Translations under genes and position numbers: made by a program
Source: Latrodectus hesperus
Taxonomy: Eukaryota; Arthropoda; Arachnida; Araneae; Theridiidae
Length of the DNA stretch: 64,000 nucleotides
Direction: 5' to 3'
Assembly: GCA_037975125.1 (NCBI GenBank)
Contig: CM075853.1
Coordinates: 95,474,043 to 95,538,042, forward strand
Shown: piece after piece, positions 1 to 17,072 of the stretch
Layout of the letters: each line of letters begins with the position of its first letter
Numbering within the stretch: the stretch's first letter is position 1
Notes under the pieces: model-generated
The model's input: the letters and a program-made list of their open reading frames with translations, nothing else
What the model was told of the DNA's origin: nothing
The model's database searches: none

Positions 1-1379
1 CATTATGAGAATACTTTACTATAATTAAACTTTCTAAACTTATGAACTAATTAAACTTTCTTCGTTGACTGTTTAAGCTACTAAAACAACTCAACAGACT
101 TTTTTCTTCAGCAAAATTTAAGCTCTTTTTAAGCTTTTCACTGAAATTGCCAAAAATCAGTAGATTTTCATACATAATTGGGAAATCAGGAGAAACGATG
201 AAAAATCAGGAGTTTCCCGATAAAATCAGTAGAGTTGGCAGCTATACTATTAATATACAAAATTCTGTATTATTTCCTATTAATTTTCATTACACGCGAA
301 TTTCGACCTAATCTCTTTTCTAGGCTTCATCCGTTAAATTGTCAGCATTTATTTTGAATGCATTATATCTATAACAACTGTGAGCTGCTGAGATTAGCAG
401 GATGTAGCCACGCCTTCGCAATATCAACAGTAGGAATTAAAATTATGACGTTAACATGACTTTGTCTCAATCGCAATAGTAGAGTTCTGAATAAATTTTC
501 ATTTTTTCATATTTTTTCTTTAAAAGGTCTTCTGACCTTATCTTAATATGTATTGCTATCCATGAATGAAATTGTACCTTTACTTTTTTCTATGTATTAC
601 TATTCGCAATTTATTCTTTTAATATATTTGACAAATATTTGTATTATTTTGGTATTCAACCTTCAAAATTTATTTATTTAATCTGTATGTTCTGATTGAA
701 ATTACTTTTAGTTGTTATCTTACATTCATTATAATCTATTTAATGAAAAAGAAGTTAACATTTCAAAATCAAATTGTTTGCGTATTATTTGCTTCCTCAA
801 TACTTCAGGAAATCAATTCAGGACCAGTATAATTTAAATATGAAAATAACTGTTCTTTTTAATTATAAAATGGAAGTTTATATTTTTATATTATTCTATA
901 TAATTTTTATTATTTTAATGCTTTGACTTTTTATTAACTATTTGAATATTTAATTCAGATTAAAACGTATGAGATTTTAAAAGATATTTATAGTAAATTG
1001 CTAACACAATAAAGAGCAAACAGGTTTACAAAACAACTAAATTTTTTTTTACCATTATGATATTTTTTATTAAATCCTCATTTTGTTTTGCAATTTATTT
1101 AAATTTTTAAAATACACTTCTTTTTGCTTGATATTTAAATTTGTATCGCAAAAAATATATTTGAAAATAATACGCACATATTTTTCGCTGCATTGCTTTA
1201 AGAAGTTACAAAAACGTATACATATAAATTCAACATTTAACAACAAAATATATTAATTGTAGATACACTAATTAGGTTCTTTTATATCATTCGGCAGAAC
1301 TTTAAGCCCAAAAATACATACATAACAAAACAATTTAATCTTAAAGTAGAAAATCTGTTTGTTTAGATCTTTAGTGCAA
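1..1379. other. AT-rich non-coding stretch
   Basis: Very AT-rich DNA with stop codons dense in all frames. A short GC-richer patch lies near 290-470. I see no gene, terminal repeats or tRNA-like signal here. Confidence 0.5.
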
Positions 1380-1390
1380 AGGTCATGATT

Positions 1391-1693
1391 AGGGCAGCAG
1401 TATGCTGGTTTATTAGGGGGTTGTTCTCATTATTGAAAGGTTGTGAACTCAAATCCCAGCTTCATCGAAGATCCACCGTATTTACTAAATGCGGCCGGCC
1501 ACGTCAAATATGACGTGGTCGCAAAGTCTTGCAAGTGAAATGATACCTTTGGTGGGTGGTAGGACAAATATTAAGGGGTCTCCAGCTTGATTCCTGCTTC
1601 TAAATTATGAAGATTCCCACTCCCCTGCTTCTAGTAAGTACTAGAATCCAACTCTGGGCTAGGTAGAGGGAAGTATGTTGATGCAACAACAAC
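1391..1693 (+). mobile_element. tRNA-derived SINE, family B, copy 1
   Basis: A 303 bp retroposon ending in a (CAA)n tail. It is flanked by imperfect 11 bp direct repeats at 1380-1390 and 1694-1704 (9 of 11 identical), which I read as the target-site duplication. The 5' part resembles a worn tRNA-type promoter (a B-box-like 'tgaactcaaatcccagc' near 1443), and the 3' part matches the copy at 56675-56952: both run through 'aggtagagggaagtatg'-like sequence into 'ctggtgcaacaaca'-like tails. SINEs are non-coding and depend on LINE proteins. The partner LINE is not visible in this window. Confidence 0.75.
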
Positions 1694-1704
1694 AGGTTAT
1701 GGTT

Positions 1705-4700
1705 TTGATTTGCATCTTGTATCTGGCTTTATTCCAATATGAGCTAATATTCTTGCATGTGATCTAGTTTTTAAAATTAAAACATATTTATAATAAATGA
1801 ATTTTGATGATATTTTTATAATATTTATAGTTTTAATTAAATTTGCATTTTAATAATGTAATACAAAGTACTAGACATAAAAAACATTTATTACAAGTAT
1901 TCTTATATTTTAAATTTCAGTTTCTCTCAATAATTTTAAGAAGATTAACGTGTAAATATTACTGGGTAACTTACCAGCCTAAAGTAAGTTTTCTTAAAAC
2001 TCATAGTGGATTAAATGGCTTCCTGGGAGAATTTTCATTAACAAAAGACCATAATGAAGAGACGCAAGGGAAGACATCTGGAAGAACTAATATAAATAAA
2101 TAAATACACATATATTAACGCAACACCCACCTTCTCTTGTTCTTTACTAGTTTGGAGCTTTCTATTCTGAACTGAATACCATGGTCAAAATAATCATTCA
2201 TTTTTCTGTGAGGATGATATCATTTCTATGGTAAGTATGGATAAAGGTGGTATGATTTCAAGCCAAATATAGTAACGAAGCCATTTTCTGAGCCGATATC
2301 TTTTGTGAGATAATCTTAAATACGCATGTTCAGCTTCAGTCCTGTTTACTCATGCTTAGTGCATGACATCATAGGAAATTATGGAAATAAACACATAAAA
2401 ACATTTATCGACAAATTTGGTCATAGCACTTACTCTTATAAACATATACACCATCTTTATTTAAAATAATTGTGAGAAATATTTTAAAATAATAAATACT
2501 CAAAGAAGAGATTATTTAATAAATTATAGCAGTATATAAATTCTCATTTTTATTTCTATTTCAAGCAGCTTATATAACTTTTTTTAAAAAAACCAGTTAG
2601 AAGTAAATCTAAACAGAAAAATTCTCATTAGTTATTTTTGTCACATTTTTTAACCTAAATAATTTAATTATTAAATAATTAAATAATAATAATTTAAAAA
2701 TTCTTAAGTAATGAGCAATGTTTCTAATAAATTGTTATTTATTATGTGTAATTTGTGCTCATGGTTTGGAAGGTTGAATATTTGAAAAATTTCAGATCTT
2801 GATCAATCTAGATTTTATATTTAACTTCTTTTAATTATTTATCGATAGAATAAATGATAAAATTTCTAAATTCTCATTTTTTAATGTTACTAATAATAGT
2901 TTTATGTATATCATACTCTTCTATTTATATAAAAAAGAATACTCAATTAAAATACACAAAAACTCTCTGACAGACATTTTAAATCTTATTAGTATTTTAA
3001 TTTAGTCAATTAAGAAATATCCTTCAAAATTTCTTAGGATTTTGCTTAAGACTGAAGCTAGTCACAGATTAATATGTGATGTACACACATGTATAAGAAT
3101 CTATAAATACTCAATTTAAGTGTATTAAAATACTTTGATATTTTCAATTTTATGCATAGCATGGAAGTGTTTGGAAAAATTGTGCACGTAATTTTGAACT
3201 AACATAAATCTGAATTTTAAGTTACTATCAAAATAAGAGATTCCCTAAAAACTAACTATAAAACAGCACAATGATTCAATAAACTTCAAACTACATTCTC
3301 TACTAAGTTTACTTTTGCAACTCTTTTTTTCATTTAAGTGCAACCAAGTTTTCCTTAGTTTTCTCCGACAAGTAAATTTCTAATAATGATTTTTTAAATT
3401 CAGAAAATCTATTTTAGAAAACACGAATATTTCTAAATTTTTTTTGTTTAAAAATACACATGGGGCATATCATACGAAAATAATAGTTTTTTTTTTAACA
3501 AAAAAGTAAAAAAATGTTTTCTAAATTATTGAAACAATTAATAGAAGGAGATTAATTAACAAAATACTAACATCAATAAATTGATTTCTTTTTGTACCTC
3601 TATAATTAAAATTAGTTGATATATATTTTTTTCAGCAGTTTTAAAATATTTAAATATGATATTTTACTTTGCAAATAATTTGAAAATGATTTCAATAAGT
3701 AATATATCAGGGCAAATTGTGAGGTATTTGCTTCTCTTTTTGATTTATTAAATTATATTTCTTTACGGATACATACATAAGACTTAATGGAAGTAAAGTA
3801 TAATCAAATTAAAGGTTTTTTTTATCCCAAATAGAATAATTGAAGGTTGCTGAAATCTAATTCGTAAAAAAAATAAATAAAATACATATATTTCACTTCA
3901 AAAAACAGAGCATCCAGTATATTCAGTAGCGTTTTTCTTTTATCTACTCAATAAAAATAATCATTGGAAAATGATTTGTGCAATCGTTAGAAAATAAATT
4001 GTTGATATTTTCTGCTTATAACAAGTGAACGATAATTCCAACAAGAAGAAACAATATTTTATCACGTTCTTTTTGCCACCTGCTGGCTAGATGCTCCGAA
4101 TCATTTGAGATGAACATGGATAATAATTGATATTATAGGTTTCGAACCCAGAATCAATACTTGTTAACAGTCGGATCGATAAAAAATTAATTAATCACGC
4201 TAGGAAAAAACATCAGAAGTTAATGGCGTAACCTGCAAATCAATGTCTTTTCTTATTTCTTTGACTTTCTGAAAGAGAGATAAAAAAAAAGGAAAAAATC
4301 AAAATCAAAATCATAATAGCCTTCTGCACATGCAATAGCGTTTGCTGCAGTTACAGTTAAAAGGGAAAGTAATTTGACAATTTTTCATTCTGCATACCAG
4401 AGAGATGCTTTCAGGTCTCTTGTCCTAATTCTTTAATGCATGAAAAAAATAATTGTTTTTAATATGTAAATGATTTTGGCAACGGCCATTTTCACTGGAC
4501 GAGATCACGTGACCTCAGCAATAACCTATAATTTGAAACATAATCGTAGACAGGCAACAGCAACAGTTTTTGTCTAAGTTAATTACAAAAAAGCATTAAA
4601 GAAACGAGTCATAAAACTGGAGGGTATGTGTATAATAGCTTTTACTTTTTTGAGTTCGAATCACTTGGCTGTCGGAACGGTTTCCGAGGTAATTTTTGGA

Positions 4701-5339
4701 GCAATAAATGAGTTAGCGAAGCAATTCAAATAATTAAGTTGATCTTTCCTTTCTACGGGATCTCCCAGTCATATATTCTGGGCCTAAAGAAATGATGCAA
4801 CGGTTACGAAAGTAAATGGAATCATAAAATTCATTATATCGCCATGAAAAAATAAAAAGGCACCGCCTTCGCAAGAGTTTTTAATTAAACTGCTTAGAAT
4901 TTAAATTTAAATTTAACTGAAAATATCGAAAATTTAATAAAACAGCTAACAAGATAGAAAATGTGTAGCATTAATTGTTTTGCATTGAAACGATGATAAA
5001 GGAAATAAAATCAAAAGGTATACCTTAAAATATTTAAAATGCTTGCAAATTAAATTTAGGAAAATTAAATTACGGGAAAAACAATTAAAATTAATAAAAT
5101 GACTTGTGTAAAAGAAAAGAAAGTTATTGATATTAATGTTTTCATATTAAAATGATTTAGAATTTTATAAAACTACGAGAAATTTTCATAATTTACAGAA
5201 TTAAGTAATGTAGGAATTGATTTTCGTTAGTTGACTTTATGTCAATTTAATACTTAAAAGCTAAAATTATTAATTCGTAAAATAATTATATAAAAAAAGA
5301 AGACAGAAACTAGTAACATTGTAAACTAGTAAAAACTTA
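1705..5339. other. AT-rich non-coding stretch with tRNA-like and E-box traces
   Basis: No credible gene. A possible worn minus-strand tRNA-like unit lies at about 4135-4210, with a B-box-like 'gggttcgaaacc' on the minus strand. A palindromic CACGTG E-box sits at 4506-4511 in a slightly GC-richer patch (about 4480-4560). A short open frame at 1843-2103 has no recognisable domain and is probably chance. Confidence 0.5.
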
Positions 5340-6480
5340 AAATATCAACTGTAAAATTAAAAAAAAAATCTTTAACTTGACATTACACGCAATTTTTTAT
5401 TTCAAAGTAACGATTTATTTAATGATTCATATAAATTAATGTGTTTCAAATTTGAGAAATGTAGTTAATATTTAATGAAACAATTAAATAAAAAAACTCA
5501 GAAAACTAATGGCTTTAGTTTGCAACATTGAATCAATGTAGCAATCAGAATATCTTTATAAAGGATTATAGACAAGTATCTAAGCATGACATAATTTGTA
5601 GACTTCATTCTTAAAACAGTAATTTATTGTTTGAAGTTAACATAAGAAATGTATAATTCAAATTGACATTTTGCAAATCAATAATTAATTAAAAAGAAAA
5701 ATAACTAGTAAAAAGTGGCCTTTATTTGAAATTCGAATATACATAAAATCAAATAAACTTTTAAAAAACAATATAGCAGAGATAATTTGCCATTTCGTAA
5801 TGGCTTCCGCTTTTATATATAAGTAATAATTTTTTTACTAAACATTAGACATAATCTGACACAGTTGTAATTTGTAACTTATAACTAAAAAGATAATTAA
5901 TAAAAGAAAAGAAAAATGTAGTAATTTTTGACATTAAATTGATATTAAATTAAAAAGAAATCTGAAAATGGCTCTACGTGTATCTCAACACGACATAATT
6001 AGTAAAAATCTTCTTCTTAAGGTAATAATTTGTTTCGTGGTTCATATAAGACACTAGATAAGAACTGATATATTTGAAATTAGTTATTAATAATTAAAAA
6101 AAATAAATGAGAAAAAAACAGAAAATTAGCGGCCTTAACTTAATTATTATTTGATTTTTCTCTATTTGATTAATATAAAATCAAACCAATTTCTAAAAAT
6201 AGGTGCAACACGCATATTTAACACGATGCAATTTGTAAACTTCCGTTTTAAAATAATATATATAATTTAGCATCACATAAAACAACAGCGATAAATTTAC
6301 ATATTTTCAGTCAGTATCTGATAAAGAAAGCTAACTAAAAAATGAACTGAATATTAATTATAATAACATTTTGATTTAAAATCAGATAAAACAGTAAGAA
6401 AGAAGTTCGGTAATCTAATTCAATTTGTAATTTTATGAATAATAATTTTTCTCATGGCTAACTTGAAAGTAAACAATTAA
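5340..6480. repeat. Worn tandem array, unit roughly 200-230 bp
   Basis: A recurring core resembling 'acgacataatttgtaaactt' followed by 'aataatttgtt' and 'ttcatataa' is seen near 5382, 5586, 5990, 6221 and 6418. A second recurring piece, 'gaaaattagcggccttaact' or variants, precedes several of these. Copies are heavily diverged and one interval is irregular, so the unit size is approximate. It looks like an old satellite-like array. No coding function is evident. Confidence 0.45.
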
Positions 6481-9400
6481 TAAACTAATTGAGACAATTG
6501 ATTGCAATAACTTTAAAACTGATGTTAAATAAAATAAATCTATTATTATCTTCATAGATTGTGCTGGATTTACATTAATAACTTTAATAATATATAATTT
6601 GTTGATTCCAATTTGACTGTGTATAAAAATACAAATTTAATTTCTGTGGTTAAATGTCGAGCCGGCAAAAAATTATTTAGTGTATTGATTTTGTTTTCGA
6701 CTTTTGTTTTGGGTTTAGATGTTTGCAGTGATTTGAAATTCACTTTAAACTTTGGATTTTGGTGAATTAGTCTTGTGTGCGAAAACAGAGCGTCGTGTAA
6801 ATGACTGATTAATAAAAAGAAATGGATATCTACAGATCACAATGTTTATAGCCTAATTCCTTTAATTGTCTTGCTATTATTATCCAAGATGTGAGCAGTT
6901 TTTTGGACAATAATAACAAAATTTACAAAATGGACATTCAATGGATTCTTTCTGGACCATCGCCAACAATTTGAGAGGTTGTTTTAATGATTTGCACCCT
7001 TGATACGTTGTGGAGAAAGGTGTCATTTTCGTGCAGAGAAGAAAGTGAGTTTGATAATGATCTTACAAATCCATGGCCAGATGATGTTTGATTAGCACAA
7101 TGCTCTTTAGGAACTCTTACATCTTTAAATATTCTTAGGATTCAATGCCTTCCATACAAGTATCATATTGGGAAGTTTTGGAGAAAAGGATAATAATACA
7201 AGACATCATCCTATAACAATAATTCATATTATGAAATAGTTGTGTTCAGCAGCTTTGATGTCTCACCACAGTGCAAATTAATGTTGCTCATATCAGTATT
7301 ATAGTATCAAGCAATAGTATTTACAAGTGAATCCTGACTAAGTGATTAATATCATTTTCACTTAAAGTATGAGGTTTGGAGAGAGACTTAAATTGCATTA
7401 TTATAAAATTACAGCTGACTGACTAATCAAATATAAACTGAAATAATCTACATTATCACGACTGACAGAGTATCAGATAAGAATTTGAATAAATTACATT
7501 AATCACGTCATGTGGTATAAGCTTAAGCTCACTGTTTAAAATTAAGTGATATTATTATCTCATTTGCATCTCAAAAGTTGATTGATATAGTTACATTACA
7601 AGCTAAATATCATTCTTTAGGTTAGTAAATTAATTTGTTAAATTACCTGAGTTTTACATTAAAAACAATTTTTTTGGCATTTTGATATCACTTAATAATT
7701 GCATCATTTTTAGTATCCCTATCTGTTAATATCAATAGCTACTTAAATCAATGTTGTTAAGTTAATATTAACAATTAATATCGATAGCTTTTTAAGTGTT
7801 TCCATAATAATTTCTTTGTACTGTTGTCTTAGTGGCAAATTTGAAGATTGATATTGCTGGATCATTGGTACGTTAGTTGCTCAGTTGTAGCACGAGCTGG
7901 TAAATTCTTTAACATCTTTACGACTTCTTTTACCATTAACACGTGATACGCTGTAGTTACGATGGTATTATTTTTAGTAATATCACCAAAAACGATGAAC
8001 TAAGTATTCTTGATGAATGCTTTTATGAAATGTGCATGTAAATATAAATTGTGGAGCTGCAGATATATTGCCAATTTTAGCAAGAAAACCAATAATAGTC
8101 TAATTTTGCAAGGCTAATGAATTACGCATTTTCCTCATTGGATTGTATATTTTAAGATAACACGAGTTTCAAATTTTTATTTTCTATTTGCTCAGTTTCC
8201 ATTAGCTATTCACTGTCGATATCTGCAATCATAACTATGTGTGCAAAGAGATTTATTTATATAATACAAAGTAAAATTTTTCAAAAATTATTTCAACCTG
8301 AAAAAATTCTTAGGTACAAAATAAACTGAACATATTCAAACCAAAATTACTCATTCAATTAACTAAATTCTTAATATTAAATCATTAAAAAATTACATAC
8401 AAATCATTAACATTTGTATTTTCAGAAATAAAGTGAATCCACTTTTTGGTAATTATTAAGTTCTTAGTCTATGTAATTAAGTCTTAAGTTGCTCAAGTTA
8501 AAAGCTTTTTGGTAATTAAATATTTAACATCGAGCAGTAAATGATCGAACGGAACTGCTTGTATCCAGACCTTCCATTTTGTTTCTTAATTACAGAGTCT
8601 GTTTTCCAATGTATATTTTTCTTAACCATAAATAGAAAAACATCCGTTGCTACCTGGGATGATGGACTTGAAATTAGTTGCCGTTGTCCTACATTAGATA
8701 TTAAATTACCTCCTCATGGGAGCACGTGACAAGCCAGGAACTGCATTGCCCGATTTGTCATCTGAGCCTTAAATGTTCTTTTAATAAATCTCAACTCCCA
8801 ATAATCACGTCTACAACGATTTTAAGAGTAAAAGTACCCAGGTAATTTTCCAGGTAATTGCTACCTTCTTGTCGTATGTGGAGAGAGCGACGTATTTAAA
8901 ATAATTCAGGCTTTCAGGTCGTCGGCAAGACATCGAGCAATTAATCAATATCCGATCAAACTGTCTTGATGTCGGTAATAGCCTTCTCCTCGAAGATAAG
9001 AAGGCTTATGGCGGAGTGATATTTCGGATATAATGTTCATAAGGTGATAAGTTAATTTTCCCTAGGATAAATAGAAATCAGATAAAGTTTAAAGACGCCA
9101 GCAGTGAAAAACCCAGAATTTTTAAATATGAACACCAAATATGAACCTGCTTACATTAGTCCCAAAACCATGAATTAAATAATATTCTTATGGACAAAAT
9201 TCATATTTTATTTTATAAATTGAAATGTAAAATTAAAAGTGTCAATTATTTAGGGGTGATAGATAATCTTGTTATGTTTAAATAAAAATGAAAATGGTGA
9301 ATTCTGAATGATAAGAATATGATGAGCTTGATTAAAAAAAGATAACTAATAAGAAATAAATCATTGGAAAAAAAGCATCTACAGCGAGTTTCCAAATTTT

Positions 9401-10679
9401 AATCATAAATTTAATGGTTTAAAATAGTTTTGATGCGGTTAGGTTAGGTGAAACTATTTCAATTTCTTTCAGGCATTATATTCCTGCTGACGATGTCACT
9501 AAGCAGAGCCAACCGCATCATAATTTTGAACCCGTAATTTGTCAAATGACACTGTGACAAGGTTGATTTCTGAGCTGGCACTTTTCTCTTCACAGCACAG
9601 CACACTAATGGAAGAACACTGTACCTTATAACAATTTTTATCATGCATATCTCCTCTCAGCATGATAGTCTTCGATTTAAGATCAAACCCATTACCTTTT
9701 GGCTGCGAGAAATATGCTTTTCTCAACAAGTACTACGGTTCCATAGATCGGTATATGCTTATAATGTACTGAGTGGTTTGCTTGTGATGCGCTTACTTCT
9801 GAGCATTTCTGTCTACCTAAATCGTTATACACATTCAAATTTCTAATAATTTTGAACAAACGTGAAGTGACAAGACTGACATCTCTTGTAAAAATTTTTT
9901 ATTCGTATACTGAAATTTGTAAAACGAATTCTTTAGAAGTGTGACAACTATGATAACAGTTTTGAATAAAAGAGAGAAACTAATTGAAAATCCGTTACAA
10001 AGTTCTCCTCAATATTGAAAAGAAAATATATACTTTTCTCTAGAAATTTGTGAAATATATTCTGTCTGATCTGCTATTGTAACAGTAAAATAACATATAA
10101 ATATTTCCCGACGTCGTATGAATTCCAAATAAGCTCATATTTTATAATTTACGATTAAACAAAGCAATTTGCTCTATGTTTTTTCATACTATAAGTTTTC
10201 AGATATTAAGAACAGAATTTTTCAAAAATAAATATATTTTGGATAATCATACCCGAACTGTTACACGATATATTTATAAAAGAGTATATTAAGTGTACAT
10301 TGAATGTCTTGAGTATATCTTACAATGCTTAAGAAATTTTTTGAGACAATTTTCTTTAAAATCTGAAATATTCTTAAACGTATATCATAAAATTTATTTT
10401 TAAACAAATGTTGAACTAAGTGCTTAGCCTTAATAACAAACAAATATTATAAACTATTAATCATATTGAAATTACCTAGACTCTCTTGTGTGGTAAATAA
10501 TAAGGATAAAAGAATTGAGGCATTAATGTATAATGAAGTTCTCTGATCAGGCAGAAACAACTAAACTCAGCTTCAGAAAAGAAACTTAGTAATATATCTT
10601 TTACTAAGTGACGCAAGAATATGATACGTTTAACTCCATAATTACAAGGGGGTACATAACTGGCAATCAATCAATTCCG
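6481..10679. other. AT-rich non-coding stretch
   Basis: No gene recognised. Slightly GC-richer patches occur at about 6900-7150, 7820-8100, 8640-8960 and 9480-9780. Short open frames there (for example 8541-8729, and 9459-9846 on either strand) show no domain, no splice-supported structure and no family resemblance. Confidence 0.5.
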
Positions 10680-10985
10680 GACATAATTAGATGGCGCATT
10701 TAATCCACTTCCTGATCAAAAAAGGAGTTAGACAACTGCCAAGATGCACGAGGAAGAGGAAAACGGATTCTTTTGCTAACTCTTCACCGCCAAAATATCT
10801 CCCGAGTTTTCGTCGACAAGTCGAAAGTCGTAAATAAATGAATTCGCGACGCCACCCCGCGGGCGGTAATACTCTGGGCATTCGAAAAGTGTGCTCGGAT
10901 TATTTATGATCGCAACTGTATCCGAAAGACTGACTTCTCGGCTCGTTCCTGAGTGTATTCGAGAAGACAAATTACATCAGATATG
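10680..10985. other. GC- and CpG-richer island, unidentified
   Basis: A roughly 300 bp block with clearly higher GC than its surroundings, including a run around 10850-10865 rich in CG dinucleotides ('ccaccccgcgggcggtaa'). Overlapping short open frames exist on the minus strand (10687-10881 and 10776-10970), but I recognise no protein. It could be a regulatory element, a conserved non-coding block, an exon or a remnant of a repeat. Confidence 0.4.
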
Positions 10986-15229
<4,244 letters not shown>

Positions 15230-17072
15230 TATTGAAACGCTAGATTGAATTACTAGTGAATATTATTTAAAAGGAAAAAAATGTAGAAAAACAGAAGTGG
15301 TACTAAATAGATTAATAGGTTCAGTCCCGCTTTTGTAGGATAGGCTACTACCAATTAAATTTCTCATTATTTCTCTTGGCATTGTTTCCTAAACTTGATT
15401 TTTAATTCTTTTGCTTATTCTGAAAGTTCTTTAATTAATTTAGATGCCAAAACATATCTCCAGTCGAATTTCAGTGCCTCAGGGACAAAATGAAAGACAG
15501 AATATGAAACAAACAACCAGATTTTAGATCACGTATTCATCATGTAATATTTAAAGATTTTGATTCAATTTTTGGGTCACTCTTAAGAAAAAAGAGGTCG
15601 CTGCATAACGTGACCGGGTCAGTCAGAAGGCATACGACCTGTTTTAACACTTTCAACAATCACTTCTTTTCCCCCTTCCTTTTGTAAAAATCCATGTAAA
15701 ATTAAATACATGACGTCAGAAGAAGGAAAGGATTGGTTAAAATTGTGTAACCAATGAGAGATCAAATCGGATTCAAACTACCAACACCTCATTGGTGACT
15801 GCAATTTTGACATCTCATCAGCCAGTAGCTAACACATATGCAAATGAGATGATTTAATGTAATTTAGGCATTGCACTCCACACCACGTGACTTTTGTCTT
15901 TGTTTCCTCTTTATACAGGTTTCATCACATAGGCGTGGACAGAAATATTTGATATTTGAACGAGGTGATGAACTATTTATGCGCAAGCTGTTTTGCTTTT
16001 ATTATCCACTGCAAGTTTAGAGCACCTGCATTGGGTCTAGGTTCCAAATCGAAACCTTATTTCATATATCAAATTAGTTTCGTTTCAGGGCATGTAATTG
16101 TTATTTATTTAAACATCTTATTCCATTACTGATGTGATCTGTTTCTGTCTGGCAAGTAAATTAAATACAAGCTCAAAAAAGATGAAGTGCTTACAAATGG
16201 ATTTTTTGGCACCACTCTCTTTACTATTTATTCTTATAAAACATGAGAAAACGTTTTTAATTATAGCTTTTAAATTTACTCGTAAGCTGGTACTAAAAAT
16301 TAGGATCGGAACTTTTGCTCGTAGGGGTGAATTTGAACAGTTTGATAATTAATACGTATGCAATTAGATACATGTAAATATGAAAATTTCAAATAAATAT
16401 AAAATTATAATTTCACTAGTTATTTCTTTGAAAATTATGCAGCAATAAATTGTACTTAGTATATTATTTGTTAATTTAAAATGAGGGACAGATTTATCTC
16501 CAGGGGTATTGTGGAACAGGCTAAGGCCTACCCTGAGCTATACTTCCAATAAAAGGAAGATATCTACTGTTTTATGTATTGTAGTAATGATTAAAAAATT
16601 CATTTATAGCTTAACTCACTTTATAACTATACTTAATTCCCTTTATTTAAATAAAAATTTATACAAGACAAATCGAAGTTTCATGCTCAGAAAATTTCAA
16701 ATATTTATTCAAATTCCTATTAATTACTGTATATTTTAAAATGCTGAAAATACAATAAGGAATATGTCATTCTAGAAATTAATAAATAAAATTGCAAAGA
16801 ATTAATAATAAAAATAAATCTGTACAGCAACATTAAAAATAAATATAAATAAAACCTAACATTGTATATACTCAATCAAAATTTTTACTGTATTGTTATG
16901 AATGCATAAAACTTAGTAATTAAGTTAAATTATAATAAGTAAGTAGTTTAGTTAAATTATTTTCAATTAAATTAATTAAAACATATACTTATTTTATTTT
17001 TATTGTTTTAGAATTTCCATTCTAATCTAAGCATTCATAAAGCATCCAAAAGCGTTTATAAATTTCTTTATG
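15230..17072. other. Non-coding stretch with a motif-rich core
   Basis: No gene recognised. The part at about 15590-16060 is GC-richer and holds the promoter-like motif cluster listed separately. Open frames at 16134-16352 and 16509-16739 have no recognisable domain. Confidence 0.5.
15711..15889. promoter_or_regulatory. Candidate enhancer or promoter motif cluster
   Basis: Within 180 bp there is a perfect cAMP-response-type palindrome TGACGTCA (15711-15718), three CCAAT/ATTGG boxes (15732-15736, 15751-15755, 15791-15795), a POU octamer ATGCAAAT (15838-15845) and a CACGTG E-box (15884-15889). These motifs are short and can occur by chance, but their packing into one GC-richer patch in AT-rich DNA is suggestive. 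No transcription start or coding exon could be tied to it. Confidence 0.3.

Noticed and set aside
7820..8110. Decayed protein-coding sequence on the minus strand
   Set aside because: A stretch of about 30 codons looks protein-like, but it is broken by stops and matches no family I can name.
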